Assembly: GCF_012317385.1 (NCBI RefSeq)
Contig: NZ_CP051144.1
Location: 2,294,001-2,358,000, forward strand
DNA length: 64,000 nt
From: Romboutsia sp. CE17
GTDB taxonomy: Bacteria; Bacillota; Clostridia; Peptostreptococcales; Peptostreptococcaceae
Direction of reading: 5' to 3'
The position numbers were made by a program, and so were the translations under genes. The notes beneath the pieces were generated by a model. The model was not told the DNA's origin. It was given only the letters and a program-made list of their open reading frames with translations, and ran no database searches. Positions 15,679-25,091 of the stretch are shown here, in pieces (within the stretch, counting starts at the first letter, position 1; each line of letters opens with the position of its first letter).

Positions 15679-16518
15679 TCATCTAGTTTTGAAATATTCC
15701 TCTACTCCATCTGCTATACTTTGCATTAGCTTTCTTTGATAATCAGGATTTGACATCATTTGATCTTCATTATAATTACTCATAAATCCCATTTCTACTA
15801 AAACTACAGGAACTTTAGACCAGTTAAATCCTGTCAAATCCCCCCTTTGGAATACTCCATTTATTTGTATACCTGAATTCTTCATACTTCCCTTTATAAG
15901 CTCGGCACATTTATTACTCTCCTCATATATTGAAGCTGTATATCTTCCACCTTCTTCTGGAATTAATATTGATGCACCTGTTTTTGAAGAATTGTCTAAG
16001 CTATCAGCGTGAATTCTAACTACTAAGTCTGCATTTTTATTATTAGCAAATATAGCCCTCTCACTGTTACTTATATTTACATCGTGACTTTCTCGAGTCA
16101 TAATCACACTGTAACCTTTATCTTCTAGTATATGCTTTAAAATTTTAGATGCTTCTAAATTTAAAACATATTCTGGTTTTTTTGTAGCAACACCTGCTGT
16201 TCCCGAAGACACTCTTGCTTTTTTATAACTTGATCCTGGTGCCACTGGTTCTGGATTTGAATCGCCCTTTGATTGATGCCCTGGATCTATACATATTAAA
16301 AACTTAGAATTATCCTTTGATAAATTATTCTTTTCTTCATTATTTTCCTTTGTTGAATTGTTCGTATTAGAGTTTGACTTTTCATCTTTTAAGTCTTTAT
16401 TCATTCCGTTTATTATCAAACCTGTTGTTTTATAAAAGCTAGTTAGTGGATCTGATGTACCAATAAGTATTATTCCCATAGCTATTATAGCCATTATAAT
16501 TACTCTATACTTTTTCAT
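15679..16518 (-). CDS. N-acetylmuramoyl-L-alanine amidase (Amidase_3)
   Basis: The enzyme cleaves the MurNAc-L-Ala bond of peptidoglycan. A hydrophobic N-terminal anchor or signal (residues 5-22) is followed by a low-complexity Asn/Lys/Glu linker (about 40-72). The Amidase_3 domain has zinc ligands H81 (DPGHQ), E122 (LNLEA) and H170 (RIHAD), with catalytic Glu242 (LVEMGFMSN). It resembles CwlD-type cortex amidases in size, but the long linker differs. It is followed by the PLC-like gene. RBS GGAG before the ATG. Confidence 0.87.
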   Translation of the reverse strand: MKKYRVIIMAIIAMGIILIGTSDPLTSFYKTTGLIINGMNKDLKDEKSNSNTNNSTKENNEEKNNLSKDNSKFLICIDPGHQSKGDSNPEPVAPGSSYKKARVSSGTAGVATKKPEYVLNLEASKILKHILEDKGYSVIMTRESHDVNISNSERAIFANNKNADLVVRIHADSLDNSSKTGASILIPEEGGRYTASIYEESNKCAELIKGSMKNSGIQINGVFQRGDLTGFNWSKVPVVLVEMGFMSNYNEDQMMSNPDYQRKLMQSIADGVEEYFKTR

Positions 16519-16676
16519 TCTACTTCTCCTTCCTTATGTAATTAAATTTTATATTAAGCTATCTATGTGATTTTATTATCCCCAGTTTTTTAACTTTTAT
16601 TTTTTCATAGTTTTTTATTCCAATTCATAATCATATATATTTATATACACCAAGATTAGGAGGTGATGCTAAATAT

Positions 16677-17129
16677 ATGTCTAAAAAAATAAAAAAAAAG
16701 ATTAAAAAAAGAAGTTCAACAAATTTAAATAATAGTATAAAAAATATCCCAAATAGTGAGGCTGTTACTATTACTAATGCTTATAATAAACAGTCTGATG
16801 CCTTATCAAGTTCTAATAATAATCAAAGTCAACCTAAGTCAAAATTATGTTGTTTTGGATATGTAGATTATATAGTTTTAGCATCAACCTTAGCTGTAGC
16901 CTTAGGAGAAGAATTATCATTAAATGATTTAAATATCTTATCTACTTTTTTTGCTGTATTATCAGACGAACTTGCTCTTATTAGTTCTGTAGAAAGTTGT
17001 AATACTAATGAATATGATGATATTTTTGTACCACCGGTACCTGATTTGGCTATGACTAGCTTGAATAAAAGCTCTAAAAATAGAACTCGCATTAAAAAAG
17101 TAATTAAAAGGAAAGTTAAAAAGAAATAA
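16677..17129 (+). CDS. unrecognised Lys/Asn-rich protein with central helical hairpin
   Basis: I do not recognise a named family. The 150-aa protein has a basic N-terminus (MSKKIKKKIKKRSS), an Asn/Ser/Gln-rich stretch to about residue 58, and a pair of cysteines (CCFGYVDY). A central hydrophobic segment (about 65-105; VLASTLAVALGEELSLNDLN, then LSTFFAVLSDELALISS) looks like two packed amphipathic helices. A basic tail ends in KRKVKKK. The core resembles short hypothetical proteins seen in spore-forming clostridia, from memory only. GGAGGTGAT precedes the start. It stands alone between the amidase operon and the SpoIVB-like gene. Confidence 0.6.
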   Translation: MSKKIKKKIKKRSSTNLNNSIKNIPNSEAVTITNAYNKQSDALSSSNNNQSQPKSKLCCFGYVDYIVLASTLAVALGEELSLNDLNILSTFFAVLSDELALISSVESCNTNEYDDIFVPPVPDLAMTSLNKSSKNRTRIKKVIKRKVKKK

Positions 17130-17337
17130 AAACACTTATTTCAAAAATTTGTAGTATTTTTATTTCTTTTTTATTTTAATATATTGAATTATCAACAATT
17201 ATAATTATTCTTTGTTTTTTTTTGAAAAGTACGGTTTTATTGAATCTCTTTTCCAAGGATTAAAAAATAATTACTGTAAACTATAATATTAAAGCACCGT
17301 TAATCATCAAAGTTTAAATTCAGAAAGAAGGTGTTTT

Positions 17338-18315
17338 ATGAATTTACCAAATTTAAAGATTAAGTCAAAATTTATAATTTTTTCATGTTTGTTATTTTGC
17401 TTATATTTTTTCTCAAATAGTTTTATTTATGCACAGAACAACGAAAAAACGGATACTGATTACCTAGTTCCAATGGGTAATGTTCTACAAATTGATGCAG
17501 AGCTAAAAACTATTATTGTGAGAAATGAGGTTGATGGTTGCCCCCTACAAGTCGGTGATTCAGTTTTAAAAATAGATAATAAAACTATAAGTAATTATGG
17601 TGAGTTTTCATCTATTTTATATTCTTTACCAAATGGTAGCAACGTTTCTATCTTAGTTAATAGAAATGGAAATAACCTAAACTTAATTTCTAGTAAAGAA
17701 ATTTTAGAAAAAATTAATTTTAACAACTTAATATCAGGTTTTGCAACATTAACTTATATTGACTGCGATAATAATGAATTTGGTGCAGTTGGACATCCTA
17801 TTAATATAGGTAATTCTAGAAAAATACCTATAAAAAACGGAGCCATTTCAACTACAACTGATATTACTATACAAAAATCAATTAAAGGTAATGTTGGTGC
17901 TATAAATGCTAGACGTGAATATAGTATAGGTCAATTTACAACAAATAATAATTATGGAATTAAAGGTACTATAAATAATTTAGATGTTTCTAATCTAAAA
18001 AAATATAAAGTTGCTTCTCTTAGTGAAGTAAAACTTGGAAAAGCTCAAATAATATTACAAAATGAATCTAATGTTTGTCAAAAATATAATATAGAAATAA
18101 TTGCTATTGAAAATCAAAGATCTCCTAGTCCTAAAACTTTTAAAATTAAAATTACCGATAAAGATTTATTATCTAGAACTGGAGGAATTGTTCAAGGTAT
18201 GAGTGGAACTCCTATTGTTCAAGGAGATAAAATAATTGGTGCTATATCTCATGCAGTTGAAAATGACCCATCTCTTGGATATGGTGTATTTATTGGTTGG
18301 ATGAGAAATAATTAA
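17338..18315 (+). CDS. SpoIVB-type sporulation serine protease (S55)
   Basis: The protein has an N-terminal membrane signal (about 13-31), a PDZ domain (about 45-115) and a peptidase S55 domain. The catalytic His is 153 (GAVGHPI) and the Ser is 289 (GMSGTP). SpoIVB is secreted by the forespore into the intermembrane space and triggers processing of pro-sigma-K through SpoIVFA. At 325 aa it is shorter than B. subtilis SpoIVB. Clostridia often have two copies and some have dispensed with pro-sigma-K processing, so its target here is uncertain. GAAGGTG precedes the ATG. Confidence 0.87.
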   Translation: MNLPNLKIKSKFIIFSCLLFCLYFFSNSFIYAQNNEKTDTDYLVPMGNVLQIDAELKTIIVRNEVDGCPLQVGDSVLKIDNKTISNYGEFSSILYSLPNGSNVSILVNRNGNNLNLISSKEILEKINFNNLISGFATLTYIDCDNNEFGAVGHPINIGNSRKIPIKNGAISTTTDITIQKSIKGNVGAINARREYSIGQFTTNNNYGIKGTINNLDVSNLKKYKVASLSEVKLGKAQIILQNESNVCQKYNIEIIAIENQRSPSPKTFKIKITDKDLLSRTGGIVQGMSGTPIVQGDKIIGAISHAVENDPSLGYGVFIGWMRNN

Positions 18316-18339
18316 AGTAACTATATTTATATACAATAA

Positions 18340-18380
18340 AAATAAAAGGATGTTTCTATATAAGAAATATCCTTTTATTT
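18340..18380. terminator. bidirectional terminator
   Basis: A 12-base stem (AAATAAAAGGAT / ATCCTTTTATTT) lies between the convergent SpoIVB-like and YunB-like genes, with T-rich flanks on both strands. Confidence 0.8.
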
Positions 18381-18392
18381 TTTATTAAGTTT

Positions 18393-19073
18393 TTATTTGT
18401 TAGTATTGTTATTTATATTTGGAATTATACTTTGGACTCCTGATTCTGGTATATTAACATAACTTTCTGGTACATCTCCTACTATTATAGTTTCACAAAC
18501 TGGTATTTGAACATTTACCTCTTGTGTTGATGTTGTTAAAGGAATTACAACTCTTACCTTTGTGCTAGCTTCAATATATATAATATGTCTAGTTTGATTT
18601 ATACCAGATGATTCAAACTTAGTTTTAAAGTCTATAGAAACTGTTCCTATTGGTTCTATAGATACCTTAAGCTGTGGCCCATATTTTGCTAATATAGGGC
18701 TTCCTAAAGCAGTTCCTATTGGTATGTATGAACTTGTGGATTTAACCTTTTTTAACTCATCTTGAATCTCTAAAGCTACATCAGATGCTATACTATTCAT
18801 CAGTACAGTATTAGCTTGAATCATAGTTATTTTCCCATTAGAATCTAATTGAACATTCATTAAATCTTTATAATTTATTTGTCCTTTAACTACTTCTGCT
18901 ACAGATTTGTTAATTGATTTATTTGCAAGTTCTAGTGCTTTTGTTTCTGCTAATACTTTTATAGTTGGTCTTAATGTTCTATCTATGTATATAAAGCTTC
19001 CAACTAAAAACGATATTAAAAACAGTATTAGAAATACTATGGAAGTCTTTTTAAAATCATTCATATTATCCAA
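18393..19073 (-). CDS. yunB: sporulation protein YunB
   Basis: The 226-aa protein has one N-terminal transmembrane helix (about 10-29) followed by an extracytoplasmic domain. The motif IDRTLRPTIKVLAETKA at about 30-46, NVQLDSNGKI near 73-82 and PIGTALGSPILAKYGPQL near 118-135 match the YunB family, which is sigma-E-controlled and needed for efficient sporulation in B. subtilis. Its biochemical role is unknown. It is a single gene, convergent with the SpoIVB-like gene and divergent from the PBP gene. Confidence 0.85.
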   Translation of the reverse strand: MDNMNDFKKTSIVFLILFLISFLVGSFIYIDRTLRPTIKVLAETKALELANKSINKSVAEVVKGQINYKDLMNVQLDSNGKITMIQANTVLMNSIASDVALEIQDELKKVKSTSSYIPIGTALGSPILAKYGPQLKVSIEPIGTVSIDFKTKFESSGINQTRHIIYIEASTKVRVVIPLTTSTQEVNVQIPVCETIIVGDVPESYVNIPESGVQSIIPNINNNTNK

Positions 19074-19317
19074 ATTATCACCCCCATAATATTTTATGTT
19101 TAGTTATTGAATTCTTGCCTATAACATAAATTTTATAATATTAGCTAAAAATAATAATATAATTAATAAGTATATAGATAATTTATAGCTTAATTAATAT
19201 AATATACTTAAACGCATTATTTTGTCTGAAAGTTACACTATGTTCATTTTTATCTATAATTTACAAAAATGATAATATATGTGATATAATATTGCATTAA
19301 GTAAGGAGGTTTAACTT

Positions 19318-21975
19318 ATGAGCAATGGCAATAATGAAGATCAAAATAAAATAAGAAGAAAAAAGGTTAGTTCCTCTAATAACACTGCTAAACCTAGTAA
19401 TAATTCTACTAAAAGTAATAGTAGAGCTAAATCTAGAAATACTAATAAAAAAGATAAATTTAGATTTTTTAGATTAACTGGTATATTCATTTTAGCAGTT
19501 TTAGTTGTTGGTGCTGCCCTTGGGACAGGATTAGTATTTTCATCTTTAAAAGATGTTCAACCTGTTACAAAAGCACTATTAGATGAAAAAACTTATCAAA
19601 CAACAAAAATTTATTATGCTAATGGAGATTTATTATCTAATGCTCCTAGTACTAATAAAAAAGAACCTGTTGATCTTGAGGATATATCTGATCATCTAAA
19701 AAATGCTGTAGTAGCTATAGAAGATGAGCGTTTTTATGATCATAATGGTGTAGATATTAAAGGTCTAGCTAGATCTGTAGTTAAAACACTGCTAGGAAAA
19801 ACTCAAGGTGGTAGTACAATACCAATGCAGGTTTCAAAAATGCTACTTACTTCTACAGAACAAACTTTACCTCGTAAGGTAAAAGATATTTATTATGCTT
19901 ATGAAATGAGTAAAACTTTATCTAAGGATGAAATATTAGAAGCTTATTTAAATAACTTCTTCGTAGGTAGAGGTCTTATTGGAGCAGAAGCTGGAGCTAG
20001 AGGATACTTCGATAAACCTGCTAAAAAGTTAGAGTTACATGAAGCTGCTTTACTTGCAGGTTCTACAAAAAATCCAGTTGCATATGCAATTTATAATCGT
20101 GAAAAATTAGATGGTAGTGAAACTAAAGAAGAATTAGAGAATACATTATTATTCTATACAAATACTACTGATGATAGTTGGGATGATCCAACTGATGTAG
20201 AATTAAATATGGTAGATAAGTTATATTATGATTGGAAACTTATAGGCAAAGATACTTATGATCAGCTTAAAAGTGGTACATTAATAGTTAGAAAGGCCGT
20301 TAATAACCCTAAGGCTAAACAAAGACAAGAAGTTGTTTTAGCTAAAATGTTAGAACTTGGTTATATAACTCAAGAAGAACATGATGAAGCTGTTGCGGCA
20401 GAAATTGTAATAAAATTACCTAAAACAGAAGATACTGTAGTATCATCTGTTCAAGATCTTATAGAGTCTGAAGTTATTGATGCCTTAATGGAACAAGGTC
20501 ATACTTTTGAAGAAGCTGATAACTTATTCCGTAATGGTGGATTACATATACAAACTACTATAGATTCTAATATGCAAGATATATTAGAAGATGAATATGA
20601 TGATAATGATAACTTTCCTGGTAACAGAGAAGGTGCTGATGGAATACTTCAACCTCAATCTGCTATGGTTATCTTAGATTATAAAACAGGTCAAATTAAA
20701 GCATTAGTTGGTGGTAGACATATAAAAGGAAGAAAAACTCTTAATAGAGCTACAACTCCTCAACAACCTGGTTCTACAATAAAACCACTATCGGTTTATA
20801 CACCGGCTATAGATACATTAAAAATAACTCAAGCAGATTCTTTATCTGATGCTAGAGGAGGATACCAATTCTCTCAAAATAATAGTTGGAATCCAGCCAC
20901 TACAACAGCAGGAAGTGGCTACATGACACTACGTAAGGCACTTGCTTATTCTTCAAATACAATAGCCATAAAAACAGCAGAAATGCTTGGTGATACATAT
21001 GAAGAATGTGTTGATATCATGCTTGATTACTTAAAGAATTTTGGTATAACATCTTTAAAAGATAGTAAAACTGGAGATATAAATGAAGGAGATAGACGTT
21101 TCCCTGCCTTAACACTAGGTGGTATGACATATGGTGTTTCTCCTTTAGAAATGGCTTCTGCTTATGGTACACTTGCAAATAATGGTGTATATATCGAGCC
21201 TACAATTTTTACAACTATAACAACTTATGATGGTGACTTATTAGTAAAATCTACACCTGAAGAACATAAGGTTGTAAGTCCTGAAGTTGCTTATGTTGTA
21301 ACTGATATGCTAAAATCAGTTGTTACTGAAGGTATAGGTGGTTCAGCTTCTATAGGTGGTAATATAGAAGTAGCTGGTAAAACAGGTACTACTAATGGTA
21401 AGTTAGATGCATGGTTTGTTGGATATACTCCATACTATGTAGCTGCAACTTATATTGGTGATGATGCAGGTAAAAAAGATCCAAATACTCAAAAAACAAT
21501 TCCTCGTCAAGGAGTTGTTGGAAGTAGTGGATCTGCTGCAAAGTTATGGTCTAAGGTTATGAAGCAAGTTCATGCTAATTTACTAGCCGCAAAGTTTACA
21601 GCACCTGATAATGTATACTTTGCTAAGATTAACTTAATAGATGGAGGTACATCTTCAAGTGGAGTTAGTGCAGCATTTATAAATGGTACTGCTCCTAGGA
21701 GAGTAAGCTCACAGCAAACTACTCAAACTCCAAAAGAAGAGGAAAAAGAAGAAGAAGAAAATAACGATCAAAATGCTGGAGATGGTGGAGAACCTCCAAC
21801 TAATGATACCGATGAAGGTACAGTTACACCTCCAGTTAATGATAATGAAGGTGGTACAACTACCCCTCCAACTGATAATAGCGGTGGCGGTACAACTACT
21901 CCTCCAGCTGATAATAGTGGTGGAGGTACAACTACTCCTCCAACTGATCAACCAGTAGAAGAGCCAACTGAGTAA
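19318..21975 (+). CDS. class A penicillin-binding protein (PBP1a-like)
   Basis: This bifunctional peptidoglycan synthase of 885 aa has a basic Ser/Asn cytoplasmic tail and one transmembrane helix (about 53-76). The GT51 glycosyltransferase has catalytic E135 in EDERFYDHNGVD and GGSTIPMQ. The transpeptidase has S486-x-x-K489 (GSTIK), SSN near 550 and K688-T-G-T. The C-terminus from about residue 800 is low complexity: an acidic stretch, then Gly/Thr/Pro repeats (GGGTTTPP) typical of wall-spanning tails. AAGGAGG precedes the ATG. A strong terminator follows. It is the only PBP gene in the window. Confidence 0.93.
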   Translation: MSNGNNEDQNKIRRKKVSSSNNTAKPSNNSTKSNSRAKSRNTNKKDKFRFFRLTGIFILAVLVVGAALGTGLVFSSLKDVQPVTKALLDEKTYQTTKIYYANGDLLSNAPSTNKKEPVDLEDISDHLKNAVVAIEDERFYDHNGVDIKGLARSVVKTLLGKTQGGSTIPMQVSKMLLTSTEQTLPRKVKDIYYAYEMSKTLSKDEILEAYLNNFFVGRGLIGAEAGARGYFDKPAKKLELHEAALLAGSTKNPVAYAIYNREKLDGSETKEELENTLLFYTNTTDDSWDDPTDVELNMVDKLYYDWKLIGKDTYDQLKSGTLIVRKAVNNPKAKQRQEVVLAKMLELGYITQEEHDEAVAAEIVIKLPKTEDTVVSSVQDLIESEVIDALMEQGHTFEEADNLFRNGGLHIQTTIDSNMQDILEDEYDDNDNFPGNREGADGILQPQSAMVILDYKTGQIKALVGGRHIKGRKTLNRATTPQQPGSTIKPLSVYTPAIDTLKITQADSLSDARGGYQFSQNNSWNPATTTAGSGYMTLRKALAYSSNTIAIKTAEMLGDTYEECVDIMLDYLKNFGITSLKDSKTGDINEGDRRFPALTLGGMTYGVSPLEMASAYGTLANNGVYIEPTIFTTITTYDGDLLVKSTPEEHKVVSPEVAYVVTDMLKSVVTEGIGGSASIGGNIEVAGKTGTTNGKLDAWFVGYTPYYVAATYIGDDAGKKDPNTQKTIPRQGVVGSSGSAAKLWSKVMKQVHANLLAAKFTAPDNVYFAKINLIDGGTSSSGVSAAFINGTAPRRVSSQQTTQTPKEEEKEEEENNDQNAGDGGEPPTNDTDEGTVTPPVNDNEGGTTTPPTDNSGGGTTTPPADNSGGGTTTPPTDQPVEEPTE
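21855..21960 (+). repeat. 39-base tandem repeats in the PBP tail
   Basis: Near-identical 39-base units encode DNSGGGTTTPPT/A. They lie within the PBP coding region and are in frame, so copy number can vary without a frameshift. Confidence 0.8.
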
Positions 21976-22010
21976 ACAGTTAAAAATAAATTTTATTAAC
22001 AAATAAAACT

Positions 22011-22042
22011 AAGCGATGAACAAATTGTTCATCGCTTTTTTA
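22011..22042 (+). terminator. terminator after the PBP gene
   Basis: A perfect 11-base stem AAGCGATGAAC / GTTCATCGCTT with a 5-base loop is followed by T's. Confidence 0.88.
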
Positions 22043-22076
22043 ATATATCTATTATTTAATTACAAAATATTAAAAA

Positions 22077-22448
22077 TCAAGGCTTTGCTTTTGGGTTGAA
22101 TATTACAGACATAATATATCCAAAGAGTATTGCTGCAGCTATACCACCTGCACCAGCTACTGTTCCACCAGTAAAAATTCCTAAAAATCCATCTTCTTTA
22201 ATTCCCTTCATAACACCTTTTGCTAGAGTATATCCAAATCCCATAATTGGTACTGTTGCTCCTGATCCTCCAAAATCAACTATTTTTTCATAAATTCCTA
22301 AGAATGTTAATATAACACCAGTTGTTACATAAGTAACCATAACATATGGAGTTTGCATTTTAAAATAGTCCATCATTATTTGAGCAATTAAACATATTAG
22401 CCCACCAACTAAAAATACTTTTAAGTAATCTACTAACAAAATATCCAC
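22077..22448 (-). CDS. spoVAE: stage V sporulation protein AE
   Basis: A small inner-spore-membrane protein of 123 aa with four hydrophobic segments and the family stretch SGATVPIMGFGYTLAKG (about 63-79). SpoVAE is part of the SpoVA channel that loads Ca-dipicolinate into the forespore and releases it on germination. It is last in the spoVA operon, 3 bases after spoVAD. Confidence 0.92.
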   Translation of the reverse strand: MDILLVDYLKVFLVGGLICLIAQIMMDYFKMQTPYVMVTYVTTGVILTFLGIYEKIVDFGGSGATVPIMGFGYTLAKGVMKGIKEDGFLGIFTGGTVAGAGGIAAAILFGYIMSVIFNPKAKP

Positions 22449-22451
22449 CTC

Positions 22452-23465
22452 CTATTCATTTACTATTACAACTGCATTAGCTATACAAGGTATTGTTTGT
22501 TTCTGTAGTGTACTATTAGGTGATAACATTGCCCCAGTTGCTACTAGCATGACTTTATTAAATTCCTTTTTCTTTAACTTATCATATATATATCCTGAAA
22601 ATACTGAGGCTGCACATCCGCATCCACTACCACCACAGTGAACATCTTGTGCTTTTAAATCAAATATTTCTAAGCCGCAGTCTGTATATACTTTAGATAT
22701 ATCTAGATTTTTTTCTTTTAACAAGTCTAAGATTATTGTTTTTCCAACAACACCTAAATCTCCTGTTGCTATTAAATCAAAGCTATTTGGATCATCATTA
22801 GTATCATTAAAATATGCCAATATTGTATCTACTGCTGCTGGTGCCATTGCAGCTCCCATATTATTTCCATCTTTAATTCCCTTATCTACTATTTTACCTA
22901 TAGTTACATATTTTACTTTAGGTCCATTTCCATATTTTGATATTAGTACACATCCAGCTCCTGTTACTGTCCATTGAGCTGTCATAGGTTTTTGATTTCC
23001 TAATTCCAGCGGAAATCTAAATTGTCTTTCTGCTGTACAGTAATGACTACAAGTTCCAGCTAATACATTTTGAGCATATCCACCATCTATTAGCATTGAT
23101 CCTAAACACATACTTTGTGACATTGTAGAACATGCTCCATATACTCCTATAAAAGGAATATCTAAATCTCTAGCTGCAAAGGAAAATGGCCATATCTGAT
23201 TTATTAAATCTCCACCAATAAGGTAATCAATTTCTTTCATTCCTTTATCAGATTTTTTTACAGCTAAATCAATTGTATCTTTCATCATTTTACATTCAGC
23301 TAATTCCCATGTTTTTTCGCCATGTAAATCATCATCTAACACTTTATCAAAATAGTCTCTTAGTGGACCTTTACCTTCCTTTGGTCCAACTATTGAGGCT
23401 GCACTGATAATTGTGGGCATATGTTGTAATTTTACAGTTCTTTTTCCAACTTTTTTATTATTCAT
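22452..23465 (-). CDS. spoVAD: stage V sporulation protein AD
   Basis: SpoVAD is a thiolase-fold protein on the forespore inner membrane that binds dipicolinic acid. The 337-aa protein shows family landmarks GACSTMSQS near 110-118, GTCSHYCTAERQFRFPLE near 137-154 and a C-terminal VHCGGSGCGC near 276-285. It sits between spoVAC and spoVAE with gaps of about 12 and 3 bases, as in other spore formers. Confidence 0.95.
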   Translation of the reverse strand: MNNKKVGKRTVKLQHMPTIISAASIVGPKEGKGPLRDYFDKVLDDDLHGEKTWELAECKMMKDTIDLAVKKSDKGMKEIDYLIGGDLINQIWPFSFAARDLDIPFIGVYGACSTMSQSMCLGSMLIDGGYAQNVLAGTCSHYCTAERQFRFPLELGNQKPMTAQWTVTGAGCVLISKYGNGPKVKYVTIGKIVDKGIKDGNNMGAAMAPAAVDTILAYFNDTNDDPNSFDLIATGDLGVVGKTIILDLLKEKNLDISKVYTDCGLEIFDLKAQDVHCGGSGCGCAASVFSGYIYDKLKKKEFNKVMLVATGAMLSPNSTLQKQTIPCIANAVVIVNE

Positions 23466-23477
23466 TGCTACACATCC

Positions 23478-23924
23478 TTACATGAAAAATTTAACTAAAT
23501 AATATATAAGTCCAAATAATATTGATGAACCTATTCCATAAACTAATACAGGCCCTGCCACCTTAAACATATTTGCACCTACACCTAAAACATATCCTTC
23601 TCTTTTAAACTCCATTGCAGGTGATACTATAGAATTTGCAAATCCTGTAATAGGAATAATAGAACCTGCTCCTGCTCTTTTTCCTATAAGGTCATAAACA
23701 CCAAGACCTGTTAATAAAGATCCTATAAATATTAATGTTATTGAGGTTGCAGTTGATGCAGCTAATTTGTCTAAGCTCATAATCTTCATATAAAAATCAT
23801 TTATTCCTTGTCCTATCATACAAATTAGACCACCTATTATAAATGCTAATATATAATTTTTTACATAGGTAGGCTTAGGACTTACTTGATCCACATACTT
23901 GCTATAATCATCTTTTTTTCCCAT
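23478..23924 (-). CDS. spoVAC: stage V sporulation protein AC
   Basis: A membrane channel subunit of the SpoVA complex. At 148 aa, with four hydrophobic helices and GSIIPITGFANSIVSPAMEF (about 87-106), it matches SpoVAC, which forms a mechanosensitive-like pore for Ca-DPA. A cytoplasmic N-terminus precedes the first helix. RBS GGAGG before the ATG. Confidence 0.94.
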   Translation of the reverse strand: MGKKDDYSKYVDQVSPKPTYVKNYILAFIIGGLICMIGQGINDFYMKIMSLDKLAASTATSITLIFIGSLLTGLGVYDLIGKRAGAGSIIPITGFANSIVSPAMEFKREGYVLGVGANMFKVAGPVLVYGIGSSILFGLIYYLVKFFM

Positions 23925-23936
23925 GTTAATGCCTCC

Positions 23937-24344
23937 TTAAATTATCACCCATCCTAATAGAGAACCTACTACTTTTCCTATTATTAGGGATATTACTATA
24001 TACTTTAGATAAATATTAGGTATTTTTAACCTCCTTGATACAACAGGTATGTAATATAAAACCTCTGTAAGACCAGAACTTAAAAAACCTAAAAACACTC
24101 CATAAGCTAAACCAGCTACTATTGTCAAAACACTTCCTCCACTGATTCCGAAATTATGAAGTGAAAGTATACTTCCTAAAAACGTACCTATTACAAGTAA
24201 ATCTTCATACAGATCTACAAACTCTTTTGTATTTGTCACATGAGACATTCTAGGCACTATTCCTATTAAAATTAATACTGATACTACTCCAGCTCCAACA
24301 ATTACTCCTGATGATATGCCATAAATTATTAAAAATAGTCTCAC
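23937..24344 (-). CDS. spoVAB: stage V sporulation protein AB
   Basis: The 135-aa protein has four to five hydrophobic helices, including GISSGVIVGAGVVSVLILIG near 9-28, and ends GKVVGSLLGWVII. Both composition and position between spoVAA and spoVAC identify SpoVAB. It is accessory in the SpoVA system and missing from several clostridia. It starts one base after the spoVAA stop, implying translational coupling. Confidence 0.85.
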   Translation of the reverse strand: MRLFLIIYGISSGVIVGAGVVSVLILIGIVPRMSHVTNTKEFVDLYEDLLVIGTFLGSILSLHNFGISGGSVLTIVAGLAYGVFLGFLSSGLTEVLYYIPVVSRRLKIPNIYLKYIVISLIIGKVVGSLLGWVII

Positions 24345-24345
24345 A

Positions 24346-24936
24346 TTACTGTCCTTTTCCTCTTAATTGATTTTCTATCTCCTTGTTTAAAGAACTCATT
24401 TTTAATTCCATTGGACTAGGCTCATATTTTGAATAGTTTGGTATAAATTTATTGAAAAATATAGCTACTCCTATACCTATACCTATGGAGTATGGAATCT
24501 GGAAGTAAGGTAAATATACTTTTGCATTCTTAGTAAGTATCTGAACCATCTTGTATTGAGATGCTCCCATGTTTACATCAGCATGAAAATTCATTATACC
24601 CATAACTGATCCCATTAAAATCACTATACATACTAAGACTACTCTTATATATTTTGTTCTATCTTTTTTATTTTTATCAAAAAAAATAATGACATCATCA
24701 GGTTTAAGAAAGTTAATACTAGATTTAGGTAGTTTATTATTTATTTGTTCTATTACTTCCCCTATATGAATTACATCATATATTAAATCATTATTTTCAT
24801 ATGTTCTAAGACATATATCATCTAATGCAACTTCTATTTCTTTAGGGTAAACAGCATAAATATCATTTAGGTATATCTTTTTAATATTTACGTTGAAAGG
24901 CTTTATTTTTTTAGGTATTAAGTAAATATCTTCCAC
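24346..24936 (-). CDS. spoVAA: stage V sporulation protein AA
   Basis: First gene of the spoVA operon. The 196-aa protein has a soluble N-terminal domain (KIYLNDIYAVYPK near 20-32) and two transmembrane helices (about 102-120 and 146-162), as in SpoVAA. The start is a GTG (ATTGTGGAAGAT) 8 bases after GGGAGG. A terminator separates it from the upstream sigF, so it should have its own (sigma-G type) promoter in the short gap; I could not define one confidently. Confidence 0.87.
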   Translation of the reverse strand: MEDIYLIPKKIKPFNVNIKKIYLNDIYAVYPKEIEVALDDICLRTYENNDLIYDVIHIGEVIEQINNKLPKSSINFLKPDDVIIFFDKNKKDRTKYIRVVLVCIVILMGSVMGIMNFHADVNMGASQYKMVQILTKNAKVYLPYFQIPYSIGIGIGVAIFFNKFIPNYSKYEPSPMELKMSSLNKEIENQLRGKGQ

Positions 24937-24972
24937 AATTGCTTACCTCCCTCTATTTCTATTATTTGTTAT

Positions 24973-25056
24973 AAAAAAAAAAATAAACCTTTAATTTATG
25001 TAGTTACTTAATTAGTATTACAATTAACGTACATAACTATTAAAAGTTTATTTTTT
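24973..25056 (-). terminator. terminator between sigF and the spoVA operon
   Basis: On the minus strand a long imperfect AT-rich stem, closed by AATAAAC / GTTTATT, runs into about ten T. It separates the early spoIIA operon from the late spoVA operon. Confidence 0.7.
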
Positions 25057-25091
25057 ATAATATATTTAAATTTTATTTATAATCTTTTATA

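Noticed and set aside
21855-21960. Direct repeats that could suggest a short CRISPR-like array
   Set aside because: The repeats are 39-base coding units in frame in the PBP tail, without unique spacers.
21709-22002. Minus-strand ORF of about 97 aa rich in Ser/Trp/Arg, and a plus-strand ORF of about 61 aa, over the PBP tail
   Set aside because: Both are shadows of the in-frame Gly/Thr/Pro repeats of the PBP gene, with no SD and repetitive composition.
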